64,000 bases of DNA, taken from Cyanobacterium sp. HL-69. Lineage in GTDB: Bacteria > Cyanobacteriota > Cyanobacteriia > Cyanobacteriales > Cyanobacteriaceae. The position numbers and the translations under genes were made by a program. Position 1 is the first letter of the stretch. The number at the start of each line of letters is the position of its first letter. Location of the stretch: assembly GCA_002813895.1 (NCBI GenBank), contig CP024912.1, positions 2,108,001 through 2,172,000 on the forward strand. Direction: 5' to 3'. The notes under the pieces are model-generated. The model was not told where the DNA came from and did not search any database. It saw nothing but the letters and a program-made list of their open reading frames with translations. Positions 45,518 to 55,307 of this stretch are shown here, piece after piece.

Positions 45518-46651
45518 ATGAAGGTTGTTGTTAGTGGTGTTGGTTTAGTTTCTTGTCTGGGGAATACCGAAGCAACTTGGGATAAAATGAGCAAGGGGTT
45601 ATCAGGTATTAGATTATCTCAACCTTTTGATTTTTTGCCAAAGTATCCTCTGGGATTAATAAATCAGCATCCTAGCACCATCCAAGAGATAACTTTAAAG
45701 GTTATCAAAGAAACTTTAGCATCAGCAAAACTATCTCCTCCCCTCGTTGATATGGGGGTGGTAGTGGGTTCGAGTCGTGGTTGTCAGGGTAGTTGGGAAA
45801 CTTTTGCCCGTCAATGGTTAGAAAATCAATCATCCCCTCAAAACTGGTTAGATACTTTCCCTTCTCAGCCTTCTACCCTCACCGCTCAATATGTTGGCTC
45901 ATTTGCCCCTGTATTTGCTCCCATGGGGGCTTGTGCTACGGGGATAGGGGCGATCGCACAGGGTTACGAACTCATCAAACAGGGCTATTGTAAACAGGTT
46001 ATGGCAGGGGCAGTGGAAGCACCCATCACCCCCTTAACCATGGTGGGTTTTGAAAAAATGAAAGCCCTTGCCAAAAATGCTTGTTATCCCTTCGCCCAAG
46101 AGCGAGAAGGTATGGTATTGGGAGAAGGAGGCGCCATGGTAGTCTTAGAAACCGAAGAATCTGCCCTGAAGCGAGGGGCTACCATTTACGGTGAAATCAA
46201 GGGATGGGGCATGAGTTGTGATGCCGAGGGAATAACAGCCCCAGAGGAGTCGGCAAACTCGGCTATCTATGCCATCAAACAATCCCTCACCCATAGTAAC
46301 TTAAGTCTGGGTGATATTGACCATATTCAAACCCATGGCACAGCAACAAAATTAAATGATCATCGGGAAGCCCTTTTGATCGAAAAGTTATTTACCCATT
46401 GCCCAAAAATAAGCCATACTAAGGCTTCTACTGGTCATACTTTGGGGGGAAGCAGTGCGATCGCCTCTACCCTAACATTATTATCTATTTATCACCAAAA
46501 ACTACCCATTAACTATCAAGAAAAAGAGCCAGAATATGACCTTAATTGGGTAAAAAAAACCGAAAACTATACCCTCACAAATTCTCTGTGTTTTAGTTTC
46601 GGTTTTGGAGGACAAAATGCAGTAATTGCCCTAGGAAAATACTATTACTAA
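45518..46651 (+). CDS. Beta-ketoacyl-ACP synthase (FabF-like)
   Basis: 377-residue condensing enzyme of fatty-acid-type synthesis. Catalytic triad visible: Cys in MGACATGIGAIAQGYELIKQ (about 138), His in THGTATKLND (about 272) and His in TGHTLGGSSAI (about 306); the KAS Lys region SHTKASTGHT precedes it. At 377 residues it is shorter than classical FabF (about 410), so it may be a second or divergent KAS, or one with a restricted substrate. The stop overlaps the next convergent gene by 4 bp. Confidence 0.82.
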   Translation: MKVVVSGVGLVSCLGNTEATWDKMSKGLSGIRLSQPFDFLPKYPLGLINQHPSTIQEITLKVIKETLASAKLSPPLVDMGVVVGSSRGCQGSWETFARQWLENQSSPQNWLDTFPSQPSTLTAQYVGSFAPVFAPMGACATGIGAIAQGYELIKQGYCKQVMAGAVEAPITPLTMVGFEKMKALAKNACYPFAQEREGMVLGEGGAMVVLETEESALKRGATIYGEIKGWGMSCDAEGITAPEESANSAIYAIKQSLTHSNLSLGDIDHIQTHGTATKLNDHREALLIEKLFTHCPKISHTKASTGHTLGGSSAIASTLTLLSIYHQKLPINYQEKEPEYDLNWVKKTENYTLTNSLCFSFGFGGQNAVIALGKYYY

Positions 46652-47352
46652 GATGCTTTTTTCTCAGTCAAAGGGGCTTTAGTTTTGGTACTCTTAGTAT
46701 TTCCTTGACCATTTTGTTGAGCTTGAACTTCCCCTTGTCTGTAGTTACTTAAAGTAATAACAGTTTGCAATACTTTTGTTAATTCTTTTTCCAAACCATA
46801 CAACTGTTGATCGACAAAATCATCCGCTTGAGTTTGAACTTTTTCTGCCTCCATAATAGCCCTTTCTAAAATTTTTCGAGCTTGTATTTCCGCATTTTCA
46901 ACCATTTTTTCAATGTCTTTTTCCGTCTGACGACGTTTATCTTCACACTCTTGATATATTTTTCTCTTAAGCTGATTCGCCTGAAATTGTTCCTGTTGTA
47001 CCAACAAAGACTCATCCAATCTTTGAGCCGCTTCCCTTTTGGCGTTATCCACTAACTTTGTCGCATAGTCTTGGGCTTCATTGATAATATAGTCTCTTTC
47101 ATCGATAATTTCGATAGAATCTTGAATACAATCAGGAAGACTTCTTCTGATTTGATCGAGTTGTTGAGACAATTCCTTTTCATCGATGATGACTTTACGA
47201 GTAAAAGGGATATTTATTTTTTGATATAGTAAATTATCCAGATTGATGATTGCCTCATTAACAGGATAGGTCATGTCATCAATGGTAGGCTCTATCTGCT
47301 CATTTTGTCTTGGTTTTAAATTATTATTAATGGGCTGGTCGTATTGTGTCAT
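46648..47352 (-). CDS. Coiled-coil protein, DivIVA/F0-b-like
   Basis: 234 residues, highly charged and predicted almost wholly helical from about 65 to 205 (DKRRQTEKDIEKMVENAEIQ; KILERAIMEAEKVQTQADDF). It has no membrane segment or catalytic motif. Such proteins are annotated in cyanobacteria as DivIVA-like or as ATP-synthase-b-like by coiled-coil similarity alone; cell-division or scaffold roles are only a suggestion. Disordered Lys/Thr-rich tail. Convergent overlap of 4 bp with the KAS gene. Confidence 0.6.
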   Translation of the reverse strand: MTQYDQPINNNLKPRQNEQIEPTIDDMTYPVNEAIINLDNLLYQKINIPFTRKVIIDEKELSQQLDQIRRSLPDCIQDSIEIIDERDYIINEAQDYATKLVDNAKREAAQRLDESLLVQQEQFQANQLKRKIYQECEDKRRQTEKDIEKMVENAEIQARKILERAIMEAEKVQTQADDFVDQQLYGLEKELTKVLQTVITLSNYRQGEVQAQQNGQGNTKSTKTKAPLTEKKAS

Positions 47353-47649
47353 GGTGGTTTTATAATGATGATTTACTATAGTAAAGTGTTTAGACTGTAA
47401 CTAAGATAACAATTATTGCAAAATAGATAATAGTTAAATTTAATATCATTTTGTACTAGAAGACAATATGACTTTATGAGAGATAATGAACTTTTATTTT
47501 TTTACAACAATTAAGTTTACTTTAAATAATAAAACTATATAACATTTTCTAGTTTTTCTTATCAAGAATTAAACATAAACCAACAAAACAACAATTTAGT
47601 TAGATTTTTTAATCACACCTTTTCATACCCTACGTTGTGCAAACATCAA

Positions 47650-48084
47650 TCACAAATTTTCAATATAAACTTTAAACCTTTCCAAGTCCGCCTGAATAGT
47701 AGATTCTACTATCTTACCCAAGAAAAGATTATCCATTAGCTGACCGAGAACTCCGGGAATAGAATAAGCTATGCTTAAACGTACAATACTAGATTCATGG
47801 CGATCGTAAAAACGGACAGCCCCCCTATTAGGTAAACCATCCACCGATTCCCACTGAATAATTTGATTTTTTTCGAGGTTAACAATACGAGACAACCAAC
47901 TAAACTCAAAGCCACCACTCGCCAACTTCCAGCGAGATAAATCCTGATTTTCAGGAAGAATAGCCACAGACTCAATCCATTTCATCCAAGAAGGCATCTT
48001 TTCAAGGTCGGACCATAACTTCCAAACTAAATCAATGGGGGCGTTTACTTCGATTTGTACACTATGCTCTAACCAATTACTCAT
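47650..48084 (-). CDS. SRPBCC/START-like lipid-binding protein
   Basis: 144-residue helix-grip (polyketide cyclase/START superfamily) protein: NWLEHSVQIEVNAPIDLVWK, WSDLEKMPSWMKWIESVAIL, FYDRHESSIVRLSIAYSIPG. It binds a hydrophobic ligand in this fold, but the ligand is unknown. ATG at 48084 is chosen over the longer start at 48105 because the typical ExxxxI strand begins there. Divergent from thf1. Confidence 0.75.
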   Translation of the reverse strand: MSNWLEHSVQIEVNAPIDLVWKLWSDLEKMPSWMKWIESVAILPENQDLSRWKLASGGFEFSWLSRIVNLEKNQIIQWESVDGLPNRGAVRFYDRHESSIVRLSIAYSIPGVLGQLMDNLFLGKIVESTIQADLERFKVYIENL

Positions 48085-48250
48085 TTGACGATGATAAAAC
48101 TTCAAGAATTGTCCTATGATAACAAGATTCTACAGAGAAAATGTGCGATTCAGCATTTATAATTAATCGATGATTAGGGGCTTCACTCGTCCAATTTGAT
48201 GAGATAATTAACTATTGTTAACAAAATATTAACTTAGTTATTATAAATTC

Positions 48251-48946
48251 GTGGATAAAATTCGTACAGTTTCAGACACCAGAAGAGCGTTTTATCATTA
48301 TCATACTCGCCCCATTAACTCTATTTATCGTCAAGTAGTCCAAGAGTTGATGGTAGAAATGCACTTGCTTTCTGTTCATGTAAACTTTAAACAAGATCCT
48401 ATATACTGCGTAGGAGTATCCGAAAGTTTTGATCAGTTTATGACTGGTTATAAGCCTGAAGAGGACAAAAGCTCTATTTTTAATGCTCTATGTAAAGCCG
48501 TTGAGGCAAATCCAGACGACTATCGCTATCAATCAGAAACTTTTTTAAACTTTATTGAAGGCAAATCCGCAGAAGATTTAATTAACTGGTTATTAAATCC
48601 TGTTTCTGAGAATGGTTTGGACGAGAATATCGTTAATTCTTTAAAGTCTATCACCGAGCGAGAAGATTTTAAATATAGTCGTTTATTTGGCATTGGTTTC
48701 TATACCATCATTAATAAACTTGATTCTGAAATAGCCAAAGATGAAGAAAAATTGGCTAAATTAATCGCACCCTATGCCGAAAAGCTAAAGTTACCAGTGG
48801 AGAAGTTGAAAAAAGATGTTGACTTATATCGTAGTAATTTAGATAAAATCAATCAAATGTTGATTGTAATTGCGGAGACTATCGAAGCTAGTAAGAAGAA
48901 AAGAATTAACATGGAAAAGACTGAACAAAAAGAAGAGGCTAATTAA
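48251..48946 (+). CDS. thf1: Photosystem II biogenesis protein Thf1/Psb29
   Basis: 231 residues, helical. N-terminal DKIRTVSDTRRAFYHYHTRP, IYRQVVQELMVEMHLLSVHV, VGVSESFDQFMTGYKPEEDK and coiled-coil tail identify Thf1/Psb29, which associates with FtsH and PSII assembly/repair. Starts at GTG 48251; the next in-frame ATG lies far inside the domain. A palindromic repeat lies 139 bp after its stop, before serS. Confidence 0.92.
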   Translation: MDKIRTVSDTRRAFYHYHTRPINSIYRQVVQELMVEMHLLSVHVNFKQDPIYCVGVSESFDQFMTGYKPEEDKSSIFNALCKAVEANPDDYRYQSETFLNFIEGKSAEDLINWLLNPVSENGLDENIVNSLKSITEREDFKYSRLFGIGFYTIINKLDSEIAKDEEKLAKLIAPYAEKLKLPVEKLKKDVDLYRSNLDKINQMLIVIAETIEASKKKRINMEKTEQKEEAN

Positions 48947-49084
48947 GGTTTTTTTTGACTAATTTTACCTCAGTATCATCAGCTTTTAGAGTGTATAAAA
49001 AGTTTATTGTTTTAAATTTCATTTAATTCTTCTCAATATAGCAATCTTAAACAATTTGTGAACACACAATTATTGATAATCAGG

Positions 49085-49104
49085 CAAGGGGTTTGAACCC
49101 CTTG
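49085..49104. repeat. Dispersed palindrome, copy 4
   Basis: CAAGGGGTTTGAACCCCTTG between thf1 and serS; identical to 3133 and 26685. Confidence 0.85.
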
Positions 49105-49244
49105 TTAATTGGTAGCAATTTTTGATCTTTTATAAAGAGTTTGTGAGAAAAAATACTAGGTTGCTAAAAAACTGATTTTAATTTTTCAAGCTATTTTAAA
49201 GTGCCAATTAATTATTTTAAATAACTATTTGATTGTAAATAATA

Positions 49245-50546
49245 ATGTTAGATTTAAAAAAAATTAGGGAAAACCCTGAGCAAATTTTACAACAACTAAA
49301 AACAAGAAATTCTGACTATGATTTAAATTCCCTTCTTGAATTGGATAACAAACAAAGAGATATTCAATCGGTGCGTACGGAGTTACAAGCCAGAAGTAAT
49401 GAAATTGGTAAATTAATTGGTCAAAAAATCCGTGATGGTGCGAATCCAAAAGGAGAAGAAATTGCCAATCTTAAGCAGGAAGGTAATGAAGTTAAGGCAA
49501 AATTGGCGGATTTAGAACCCCAAGAGAGAGAATTAAAGGCAGAAATTGAGGGTAGATTGTTAGAATTACCTAATCTTCCTAGTGAGACTACCCCTGTGGG
49601 TGCTAGTGAGGAGGAAAATATTGAGGTAAGACGATGGGGAGATGAGTTTAAAAATAGAGTATCTAGCGATAAAGCGTTATCCCATGATGTGATTGGGGAG
49701 AAGTTAGGGATTATCAATTCGGAAAGGGCGGTAAAGGTTGCCCAAAGTCGTTTTGTAGCTTTAATTGGTATGGGTGCGGCTTTAGAAAGGGCTTTAATTA
49801 ATTTTATGTTAGACCGTCAAATTGAGGCGGGATATTTGGAAGTGATGCCCCCTGTGTTGATTAATACTGATTCTTTGCAAGGCACTGGGCAGTTACCTAA
49901 GTTTGCGGAGGAGAGTTTTAAGTGTGAGGGAGAAAATTTATGGTTGACTCCTACGGCGGAGGTGCCTGTTACTAATTTTTATCGCCAAGAAATTTTGGAT
50001 AGTGATAGTTTACCGATTCATCATTGTGCTTATACTCCTTGTTTTCGTCGGGAGGCGGGTAGTTATGGTAGGGATGTGAAGGGGTTGATTCGTTTACACC
50101 AGTTTAATAAGGTGGAGTTGATTAAGGTGGTGCGTCCTGAAACTAGCGAGGATGAGCATCAAAAGATGGTAGGGGATGCAGAGGCGATATTACAGGCTTT
50201 GGAGTTACCTTATCGAGTAGTAGAACTTTGTACGGGAGATTTGGGTTTTAGTGCGAATAAGTGTTACGATTTGGAGGTTTGGTTGCCTTCGGCTAATACT
50301 TATCGTGAGATTTCTAGTTGCTCTAATTGTGGAGATTTTCAGGCTAGACGGGCTGATATTCGCTTTAAGGAGAAGGGGGTTAAGGGTACTGGTTATGTCC
50401 ACACTCTCAACGGTTCTGGTTTGGCTGTGGGGCGTACTATGGCAGCGGTGTTGGAGAATTATCAACGGGCTGATGGTTCGGTGGTTGTACCTGAAGTTTT
50501 GCGTCCTTATCTGAGAAGGGATGTTTTAACGGTGGATGGAAACTAG
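49245..50546 (+). CDS. serS: Seryl-tRNA synthetase
   Basis: 433-residue class II aminoacyl-tRNA synthetase. An N-terminal coiled-coil arm (about 1-110) binds tRNA-Ser; the catalytic domain follows with [16 protein letters not shown], motif 2 [20 protein letters not shown], the serine-specific [20 protein letters not shown] and motif 3 [18 protein letters not shown]. Length normal (about 425-430). Start ATG at 49245. A palindromic repeat starts 15 bp after its stop. Confidence 0.97.
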   Translation: MLDLKKIRENPEQILQQLKTRNSDYDLNSLLELDNKQRDIQSVRTELQARSNEIGKLIGQKIRDGANPKGEEIANLKQEGNEVKAKLADLEPQERELKAEIEGRLLELPNLPSETTPVGASEEENIEVRRWGDEFKNRVSSDKALSHDVIGEKLGIINSERAVKVAQSRFVALIGMGAALERALINFMLDRQIEAGYLEVMPPVLINTDSLQGTGQLPKFAEESFKCEGENLWLTPTAEVPVTNFYRQEILDSDSLPIHHCAYTPCFRREAGSYGRDVKGLIRLHQFNKVELIKVVRPETSEDEHQKMVGDAEAILQALELPYRVVELCTGDLGFSANKCYDLEVWLPSANTYREISSCSNCGDFQARRADIRFKEKGVKGTGYVHTLNGSGLAVGRTMAAVLENYQRADGSVVVPEVLRPYLRRDVLTVDGN

Positions 50547-50560
50547 GGTTGATTGATGAT

Positions 50561-50578
50561 GGTGGGCGTTGCCCACTT
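50561..50578. repeat. 3'-end palindrome, copy 3
   Basis: GGTGGGCGTTGCCCAC then TT, 15 bp after the serS stop. Same family as 15412. Confidence 0.75.
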
Positions 50579-50607
50579 TGCACTTTATTTATATATCAAG
50601 TTTTTTC

Positions 50608-51216
50608 ATGAAACAATATGCGCCTGCTACTCTTAGAAATAGAGAGCCGATTTTAAATGTTTTAAGGGAGGTTTTTCCCCAAGATGGTAGTATTTTAGAA
50701 ATTTCTAGTGGTACGGGGGAGCATTGTGTTTATTTTGCTCCTCATTTTCCTCGATGCACTTGGATTCCTTCGGATATAAGTGAAAGTGCGATCGCCAGTA
50801 TTTGTACATGGAAACAAGAATCAGGACATCAAAATATTCAAAATCCTAAAATTATCGATGTGACAAAACCTCGATGGTATGAACCTTTGAGAGAACAAGA
50901 CATAAGGGCGATTGCCTGTATTAACATGATTCACATTGCCCCATGGGATGCCTGTTTAGGGCTAATGGAAGGAGCAAAAGAAATATTAAATAACGGTGAT
51001 AAATTGTACTTGTATGGCCCTTATAAACGCCAAAATCAACACACAGCCTCTAGTAACCAACAATTTGATCAATCTTTACAAAATAGAAACCCTGCATGGG
51101 GAGTCAGAAACCTTGAAACTGTTGTCGAAGTGGCAAAAAAAAATCAGTTAAATTTACAAGAAATTATCGAAATGCCTAGCAATAATTTATCTGTGATTTT
51201 TGAGAAACAATGTTAA
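50608..51216 (+). CDS. SAM-dependent methyltransferase, DUF938 family
   Basis: About 202 residues of a Rossmann methyltransferase: KQYAPATLRNREPILNVLRE (family start), EISSGTGEHCVYFAPHFP (SAM-binding Gly-rich loop), WIPSDISESAIASI and CINMIHIAPWDACLGLM. Conserved in DUF938; the methylated substrate is unknown. A TTG/ATG further upstream (50569) would add 13 residues; ATG at 50608 matches the family start. Confidence 0.82.
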   Translation: MKQYAPATLRNREPILNVLREVFPQDGSILEISSGTGEHCVYFAPHFPRCTWIPSDISESAIASICTWKQESGHQNIQNPKIIDVTKPRWYEPLREQDIRAIACINMIHIAPWDACLGLMEGAKEILNNGDKLYLYGPYKRQNQHTASSNQQFDQSLQNRNPAWGVRNLETVVEVAKKNQLNLQEIIEMPSNNLSVIFEKQC

Positions 51217-51298
51217 ATTTTATAACTCTCAAGAGTTTAACTCATAGAAGTGATATTCTAAAAAGTGAGTTTAAATAGTAGCAAGTAGATTGAGACCC

Positions 51299-52333
51299 AT
51301 GGCAGAGTATCAAATTTTAAATTCTCACAGTCAATATTGTGATTGTTTATCCATGAAATTACAACTTATCCCTGTGACAGGTACTGCCAATCAGTTCCAA
51401 ATTTGTCTCAATCTTGAGTTTACCCCCCTAGAAAAAAAAATTCTTCATGGTAATGTTAAATTTGCTCTGAGGGTAGTTAGACTACATTTAAATTTAGAAA
51501 ATATACGTCTAGTAGAAGCGAAGGATATAAAATCTCCTTTAATAAAAAAGATTGATAATCCCTTGTCTCGTTTGCCCTATTGGGAAATTAGGCATTTAAT
51601 AGAGAGTAAATTTTTAGAAGGACATTTAGACAATGTTATCTTAGGTACTGTTGAAATTGAGGAAGCCCCTTATAAATTAACAACGACTTTGAAAAGTAAA
51701 CTAGCCCATGTTTATTTAACCGAAATAGAGGGATTGTGGCGCCACGATATTACCCCCAACAAACACGCTGTTTTAGAAAGAAAATTAGCTAAATTTATTT
51801 GGCAAACTAATTTAAAACCTTTTGTGAGTGAAACAATTTTTAGTTCTGATGAAATTGTACCATCCCAGATAAATCAGGAAAAAGAAGAAGATTTATTGGA
51901 GGAGTTGAAAGAGATTTTACAGATTATTTATCAAACTCCGAAAGATGATTTTAATGATTTGGCGCACATAGCAGGTTTAAATCCCTTGGTTGATTTTGCT
52001 GGGGGAGATTTGACAGGGGCAAATTTGAGTGGTTTAAAACTCAGTAGTGCAGATTTTAAATATGTTAATCTTCGGGGTGCTGATTTGACGGATGTGGATT
52101 TGAGTGAGGCTAATATTAGTTATGCGAAGTTAAATGGTGCTGATTTGAGTGGTGCTTATCTGGAGGGGGCAAACTTACGGTTTTCTAATCTTCAGTCAGC
52201 GAGTTTAGCCTTGGCGAATCTAATTGGTGCTGATTTGACAGGAGCAAATTTAATGAAGGCAAATTTGACTAAAACTACTTTGGCACAGGCTTTGATAGAG
52301 GGAACAATTTTCGGAGATAATATTGGCGGTTAA
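51299..52333 (+). CDS. Pentapeptide-repeat protein with N-terminal unknown domain
   Basis: About 344 residues. Residues 1-200 form a domain I do not recognise (KLQLIPVTGTANQFQICLNL, KFALRVVRLHLNLENIRLVE, RHLIESKFLEGHLDNVIL). The C-terminal 110 residues are pentapeptide repeats (GANLSGLKLSSADFKYVNLR, GADLTDVDLSEANISYAKLN). No signal peptide. ATG at 51299 is preferred to the TTG at 51290. Repeats suggest a protein-binding beta-helix platform joined to a separate functional domain. Confidence 0.7.
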   Translation: MAEYQILNSHSQYCDCLSMKLQLIPVTGTANQFQICLNLEFTPLEKKILHGNVKFALRVVRLHLNLENIRLVEAKDIKSPLIKKIDNPLSRLPYWEIRHLIESKFLEGHLDNVILGTVEIEEAPYKLTTTLKSKLAHVYLTEIEGLWRHDITPNKHAVLERKLAKFIWQTNLKPFVSETIFSSDEIVPSQINQEKEEDLLEELKEILQIIYQTPKDDFNDLAHIAGLNPLVDFAGGDLTGANLSGLKLSSADFKYVNLRGADLTDVDLSEANISYAKLNGADLSGAYLEGANLRFSNLQSASLALANLIGADLTGANLMKANLTKTTLAQALIEGTIFGDNIGG

Positions 52334-52377
52334 CAGCCAGTGCTATAATTATAAGCTGATCATTTTGATAGTTATCC

Positions 52378-53046
52378 ATGAGTATCCCCATCCAACGTCA
52401 ATACAATTCCCCTAACTGCACATTCTCTTTACATGGTTTTAGTGATGATAGTAGTAATCTGTCTAATGGTGTCCCCATAATGACGGTTTTAACTGAAGCT
52501 AAGTGTCAAATTTTGGGTAATCCTACGGTGTTGAGTGGAGGGGTTACTTTTGTGGCTAATTTGCTTCGCGCAGTTAGTGCTTATGGACAGGAATTGTTGA
52601 GTGGGTTAACTCATTCTTGGACAGCGGATGATGAGAATGATTATATTTATTTGCGTAAAATTCCTCAGAAAAATCGCCATGTTTTGGTATGGCAGGAAAA
52701 AAAGGAGGATACGGAAAATCAGTTGGAGATTGAGTTAAGCACTGTACAGTTATTTGATTTATTGGAAACTTTGGATCAGTTTTTGGCGGATAGTTCGACT
52801 TTACCTCATTTGAATGATAGTCTTTCCCCTGTGTCTCGTCGTTATCGTCAGATGGAGGTTTCTTTGGTGGAGCAATCAACCCCCGCAGTGTTTGGTTTAG
52901 CAGGGTTTGCCCTGAGTGCGATCGCCCTTTTCCTCATTCCTCTACCTAACGAAATTAGTGACCCAAATCTTGAGCCTACTCCCCCAAGGGAAGAAAATAT
53001 AGAGTTAGAGCAAGAGTTGCCCCTAGAGCCTCCCGCAGTAGAATAG
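52378..53046 (+). CDS. DUF4335 family membrane-anchored protein
   Basis: 222-residue cyanobacterial protein. N-terminal QYNSPNCTFSLHGFSDDSSN, VLTEAKCQILGNPTVLSGG and LLRAVSAYGQELLSGLTHSW are typical of DUF4335. One transmembrane helix near 176-197 (VFGLAGFALSAIALFLIPLP) and an acidic Pro/Glu-rich tail follow. Function unknown; probably the N-terminal part faces the cytosol. Same strand as the pentapeptide gene (44 bp gap). Confidence 0.82.
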   Translation: MSIPIQRQYNSPNCTFSLHGFSDDSSNLSNGVPIMTVLTEAKCQILGNPTVLSGGVTFVANLLRAVSAYGQELLSGLTHSWTADDENDYIYLRKIPQKNRHVLVWQEKKEDTENQLEIELSTVQLFDLLETLDQFLADSSTLPHLNDSLSPVSRRYRQMEVSLVEQSTPAVFGLAGFALSAIALFLIPLPNEISDPNLEPTPPREENIELEQELPLEPPAVE

Positions 53047-53060
53047 TAAGAAAGAATACC

Positions 53061-53747
53061 ATGAAAGTAATTTTAATTAGTGGTGCAAGTAGAGGTATCG
53101 GTTTAAAAGTTGCTGAACAATTAATAAAGGAAAATTATTGCCTCAGTCTTGGGGTGAGAAATCCTGCTGATTTGGATAATAGTGTTTTTGTTAACCATGA
53201 AAGGGTGCTAATTCATCCCTACGAAGCTACCAATAAACAATCTCCTCTGGATTGGGTAAAAGCTACCGTTGATAAGTTTGGAAGCATTGATGGGGTGATT
53301 AACTGTGCAGGAATTTTGAAAAAAGTACAGTTTGAGGATGATAACGAGGAAGAGTTAGATAGTCTTTGGGAAATTAATGTTAAAGCCCCTTGGCGACTCA
53401 CTAGGGCGGCTTTTCCCTATCTGAAACAGTCAGGGGAAGGAAGAATCATTAATCTTGTATCCATGTCGGGAAAAAGGGTAAAAGGTACTTTGGCAGGGTA
53501 TTCCGCCAGTAAGTTTGCTTTTCTTGCCCTCAGTCAGAGTATGCGCAATGTAGGCTGGGATGATGGTATTCGAGCAACGGCAATTTGTCCTAGTTTTGTC
53601 AACACAGATATGGTAAAAGAAGTTAATCTTGCTCCTCAAATGATGACTCAGCCCGAAGATGTTGCCAAGGTAATTAGTACCGTTTTAAGTTTACCAAATA
53701 CCGCTTATATTGGCGAAGTTTTAATTAATTTTGGTTTAGAAAAATAA
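53061..53747 (+). CDS. Short-chain dehydrogenase/reductase
   Basis: 228-residue classical SDR: NAD(P)-binding LISGASRGIGLKVAEQLI, DGVINCAGIL, the catalytic Ser in IINLVSMSGKR, Tyr-Lys in GYSASKFAFLALSQSM, and a PSFVNTDMV tail. Short length and no extra domain. Substrate and cofactor preference are unknown. Gap of 14 bp after DUF4335, so probably cotranscribed. Confidence 0.87.
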   Translation: MKVILISGASRGIGLKVAEQLIKENYCLSLGVRNPADLDNSVFVNHERVLIHPYEATNKQSPLDWVKATVDKFGSIDGVINCAGILKKVQFEDDNEEELDSLWEINVKAPWRLTRAAFPYLKQSGEGRIINLVSMSGKRVKGTLAGYSASKFAFLALSQSMRNVGWDDGIRATAICPSFVNTDMVKEVNLAPQMMTQPEDVAKVISTVLSLPNTAYIGEVLINFGLEK

Positions 53748-53923
53748 GACATTTAGGGGCGATCGCCCCTAGTAATTTAGATGAAAATATAGCTTTAAAA
53801 AAACTTAAAATATTTATTCAATAAAATTTCAAGAATTATAATAACAAGAATATAAAACAAAGAATCTGGTATTATTTTATAGCCAAAAAACTACACCTTA
53901 ATAAAATAAAGCTAACCCTCTAT

Positions 53924-54445
53924 TTAGTTTTTTAAACGTGTTTGGGTAGTAGTTAACAACTCCGCTGGAGTAACCTGTAAATTATAAGCAATCCAACTAA
54001 AGCCACCAATAAAAACAGCAAAAGAAGCAACTAACGCTCCTGTCAAAACCCTTACCCTTCCTCGTAAAGACTTAATTTGCGTCTGTGCTGGTAAAGCCAA
54101 ATCTTCCACAATTTCCACCTCTGTGCCTTTCGATTCAGGAAACTCCACCAAAGTATAAAGCCAATCCGTAATCAACTGAGGGCATTTTGGTTGTAAATAT
54201 AATTTACAGCCCAGATATTTTGCCACAGGACGAGGAAAACGACTAATATATTTTAAAGTAGAGTTAATGCCCCACAAAGGACAGTATTTATTTATTAAAT
54301 TAAGAGTTGCTATGTCATAGAGACAACCAATAATAGCTTTAGCACTGGCTTCTTCTCTTTTAAATAACTGTTCTAACAAAACTAAAATTTCTCTCAGCTT
54401 TTCTTCTTCCTGTTGATATTCTTTTAAAGTTTTTTTCTTACTCAT
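53924..54445 (-). CDS. Hypothetical membrane protein
   Basis: 173 residues that I cannot assign. Charged helical N-terminus (KKKTLKEYQQEEEKLREILV), a middle region with a conserved-looking KYCPLWGINSTLKYISRFPR and one transmembrane helix near 135-155 (VLTGALVASFAVFIGGFSWI). No catalytic motif. It is near the DUF697/SHOCT gene on the same strand (255 bp gap); a joint role is only a guess. Confidence 0.55.
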   Translation of the reverse strand: MSKKKTLKEYQQEEEKLREILVLLEQLFKREEASAKAIIGCLYDIATLNLINKYCPLWGINSTLKYISRFPRPVAKYLGCKLYLQPKCPQLITDWLYTLVEFPESKGTEVEIVEDLALPAQTQIKSLRGRVRVLTGALVASFAVFIGGFSWIAYNLQVTPAELLTTTQTRLKN

Positions 54446-54700
54446 GGGATGATTAATAATTATTATTGCTTACCCGATCTTAACACCATCTTTATATGGT
54501 AAGTAACTTACTTTGTGATAAAAATTACAACATATTTGATGGTCGGATGAATATTGTACAAAATATTTTCATTTCAGAAATAGTATGATGTAAACATTTA
54601 CGATAAAAAACAAACTATTATTATCAAATATTTAAAACAGATTTTATTTAAAAATCAACTATATTATTCAGCTATTTAAAAACACAAATAACAATAATAC

Positions 54701-55264
54701 TTAAAGTCTATCTAATAGTTCTTGCTTTTTTTTATTAAATTCTTCTTCAGACAAAATACCTTGTTCTTTTAACTTTCCTAGCTTTTCCAAAGATTCAAAA
54801 ATATTTAACGCCTCATCCTTATTCTTTTCTTCCAAATCAGAAACATAAGACTTTCCCCGATTGTATGCTGACTCATAAGCCTTTTTAGCGTTTTCGAGGT
54901 CAAAATTTAATAATGAGCCTGACTCAGAGAAAATATTAACAGCAACCTGCCCCACCGCATAGGTAGAAGCCCCAGAAGTTACAGACATAGAAGCACCGCC
55001 AATGATACTACCAATACCTGGAATCGCCTTAATAAAACTTGAACCTAAACTGGCCAAAGTAGTACCACTGAGTGCAGAAACAAAGGTTTTACCCATGTTT
55101 TGAGAGTAACTCACCCCGTATAGATTCGCTAATTGTTGCAACATTTCTAGTTGAATGGCAGTAACGGCGGCAAAATCGACTAAAGGTAAAGGTATTAAAC
55201 CTCCTCCCATAGCCCAAAGTACATGGGTACGAATAATTTTTTCGGCTTCCAATTTTTGACTCAT
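54701..55264 (-). CDS. DUF697 and SHOCT domain protein
   Basis: 187 residues. A DUF697-type membrane-associated region comes first (THVLWAMGGGLIPLPLVDFA; QLEMLQQLANLYGVSYSQNM; hydrophobic Gly-rich stretch around 65-105). A linker follows, and a C-terminal SHOCT domain (LEKLGKLKEQGILSEEEFNK, KKQELL). SHOCT domains are small oligomerisation modules. Function unknown. The start ATG lies 44 bp from the left end of an IS5 element, so the promoter region has been changed. Confidence 0.78.
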   Translation of the reverse strand: MSQKLEAEKIIRTHVLWAMGGGLIPLPLVDFAAVTAIQLEMLQQLANLYGVSYSQNMGKTFVSALSGTTLASLGSSFIKAIPGIGSIIGGASMSVTSGASTYAVGQVAVNIFSESGSLLNFDLENAKKAYESAYNRGKSYVSDLEEKNKDEALNIFESLEKLGKLKEQGILSEEEFNKKKQELLDRL

Positions 55265-55307
55265 GGTTTGACCCCCAATTTTATCTTTAATCTTATCTCA
55301 AGTTTTA

